Positions 41,379 to 41,436 of a stretch of DNA of 41,436 nucleotides are shown here, piece after piece; position 1 is the stretch's first letter; the number at the start of each line of letters is the position of its first letter. Made by a program: the position numbers and the translations under genes. The stretch spans positions 1-41,436 of the forward strand of contig JAJDEI010000143.1 of NCBI GenBank assembly GCA_029259845.1, read 5' to 3'. The DNA comes from Planctomycetaceae bacterium. GTDB lineage: Bacteria; Planctomycetota; Planctomycetia; Planctomycetales; Planctomycetaceae. The notes beneath the pieces were generated by a model. That model was not told the origin of the DNA. It worked only from the letters and a program-made list of their open reading frames with translations, and ran no database searches.

Positions 41379-41436
41379 AAGGCGGCCCAGCGGGGACGAC
41401 TGGGTCGACACTGAGTCATCCCCCCATCGCATGTCC

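Overview
The window looks like chromosomal DNA of a planctomycete (Planctomycetales). The evidence is a DUF1559 pseudopilin-like protein, two PEP-CTERM exported proteins, a sulfatase, many exported proteins of unknown role, high GC, GTG/TTG starts and many short palindromic intergenic repeats. No rRNA, tRNA or CRISPR array was recognised.

Layout. 1-5960: DUF1559 pseudopilin, stand-alone proline dehydrogenase, a Tat-exported protein, a Cys-rich exported protein and a lipoprotein. 6225-9408: a large exported protein and a HExxH protein resembling alpha-ketoglutarate/HExxH peptide hydroxylases, read from a TTG start. 9714-11850: housekeeping genes ruvA, ruvC and ispF. 12177-20232: lipoprotein, VWA membrane protein, CLC channel/transporter with CBS domains, nitrilase-type hydrolase, a small conserved-looking protein, and a two-gene overlap of a DUF6338-like membrane protein with a 62-residue protein. 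20362-27517: Ycf46-like AAA ATPase, purA, hemD, a coiled-coil membrane protein and a secreted prenyltransferase/squalene-oxidase-repeat protein. 27518-29940: the accessory region described below. 29940-41216: PEP-CTERM protein, secreted HAD phosphatase and sulfatase pair, peptidase-MA-like protein, PadR regulator coupled to a membrane protein, LVIVD beta-propeller PEP-CTERM protein, tdh and a four-helix membrane protein ended by a MITE.

The main discovery is at 27679-29373: two adjacent integron-type gene cassettes without an integrase in view. Cassette 1 encodes a zinc-ribbon/linker/TIR protein and ends in a complete attC (28458-28548) whose arms pair except for two extrahelical bases. Cassette 2 encodes a HARE-HTH plus GIY-YIG nuclease and ends in a truncated attC. 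Each cassette's first bases are exactly complementary to its own terminal inverse core (GTTATCC with GGATAAC; GTTATGC with GCATAAC), as cassette excision/integration predicts. Three GRCAGAAT repeats at a 21-22 bp period lie just upstream and may be an attI-like site. Both proteins have defence-type domain architectures.

The cassettes sit between the intact 3' end of the prenyltransferase-repeat gene and a second copy of its last 30 codons that differs only at synonymous sites. They are followed by inverted hairpin units with compensatory changes and by a MITE-like element. This points to tandem gene duplication or gene-tail capture followed by replacement of the second copy. Elsewhere, dispersed repeats fill most larger intergenic gaps.
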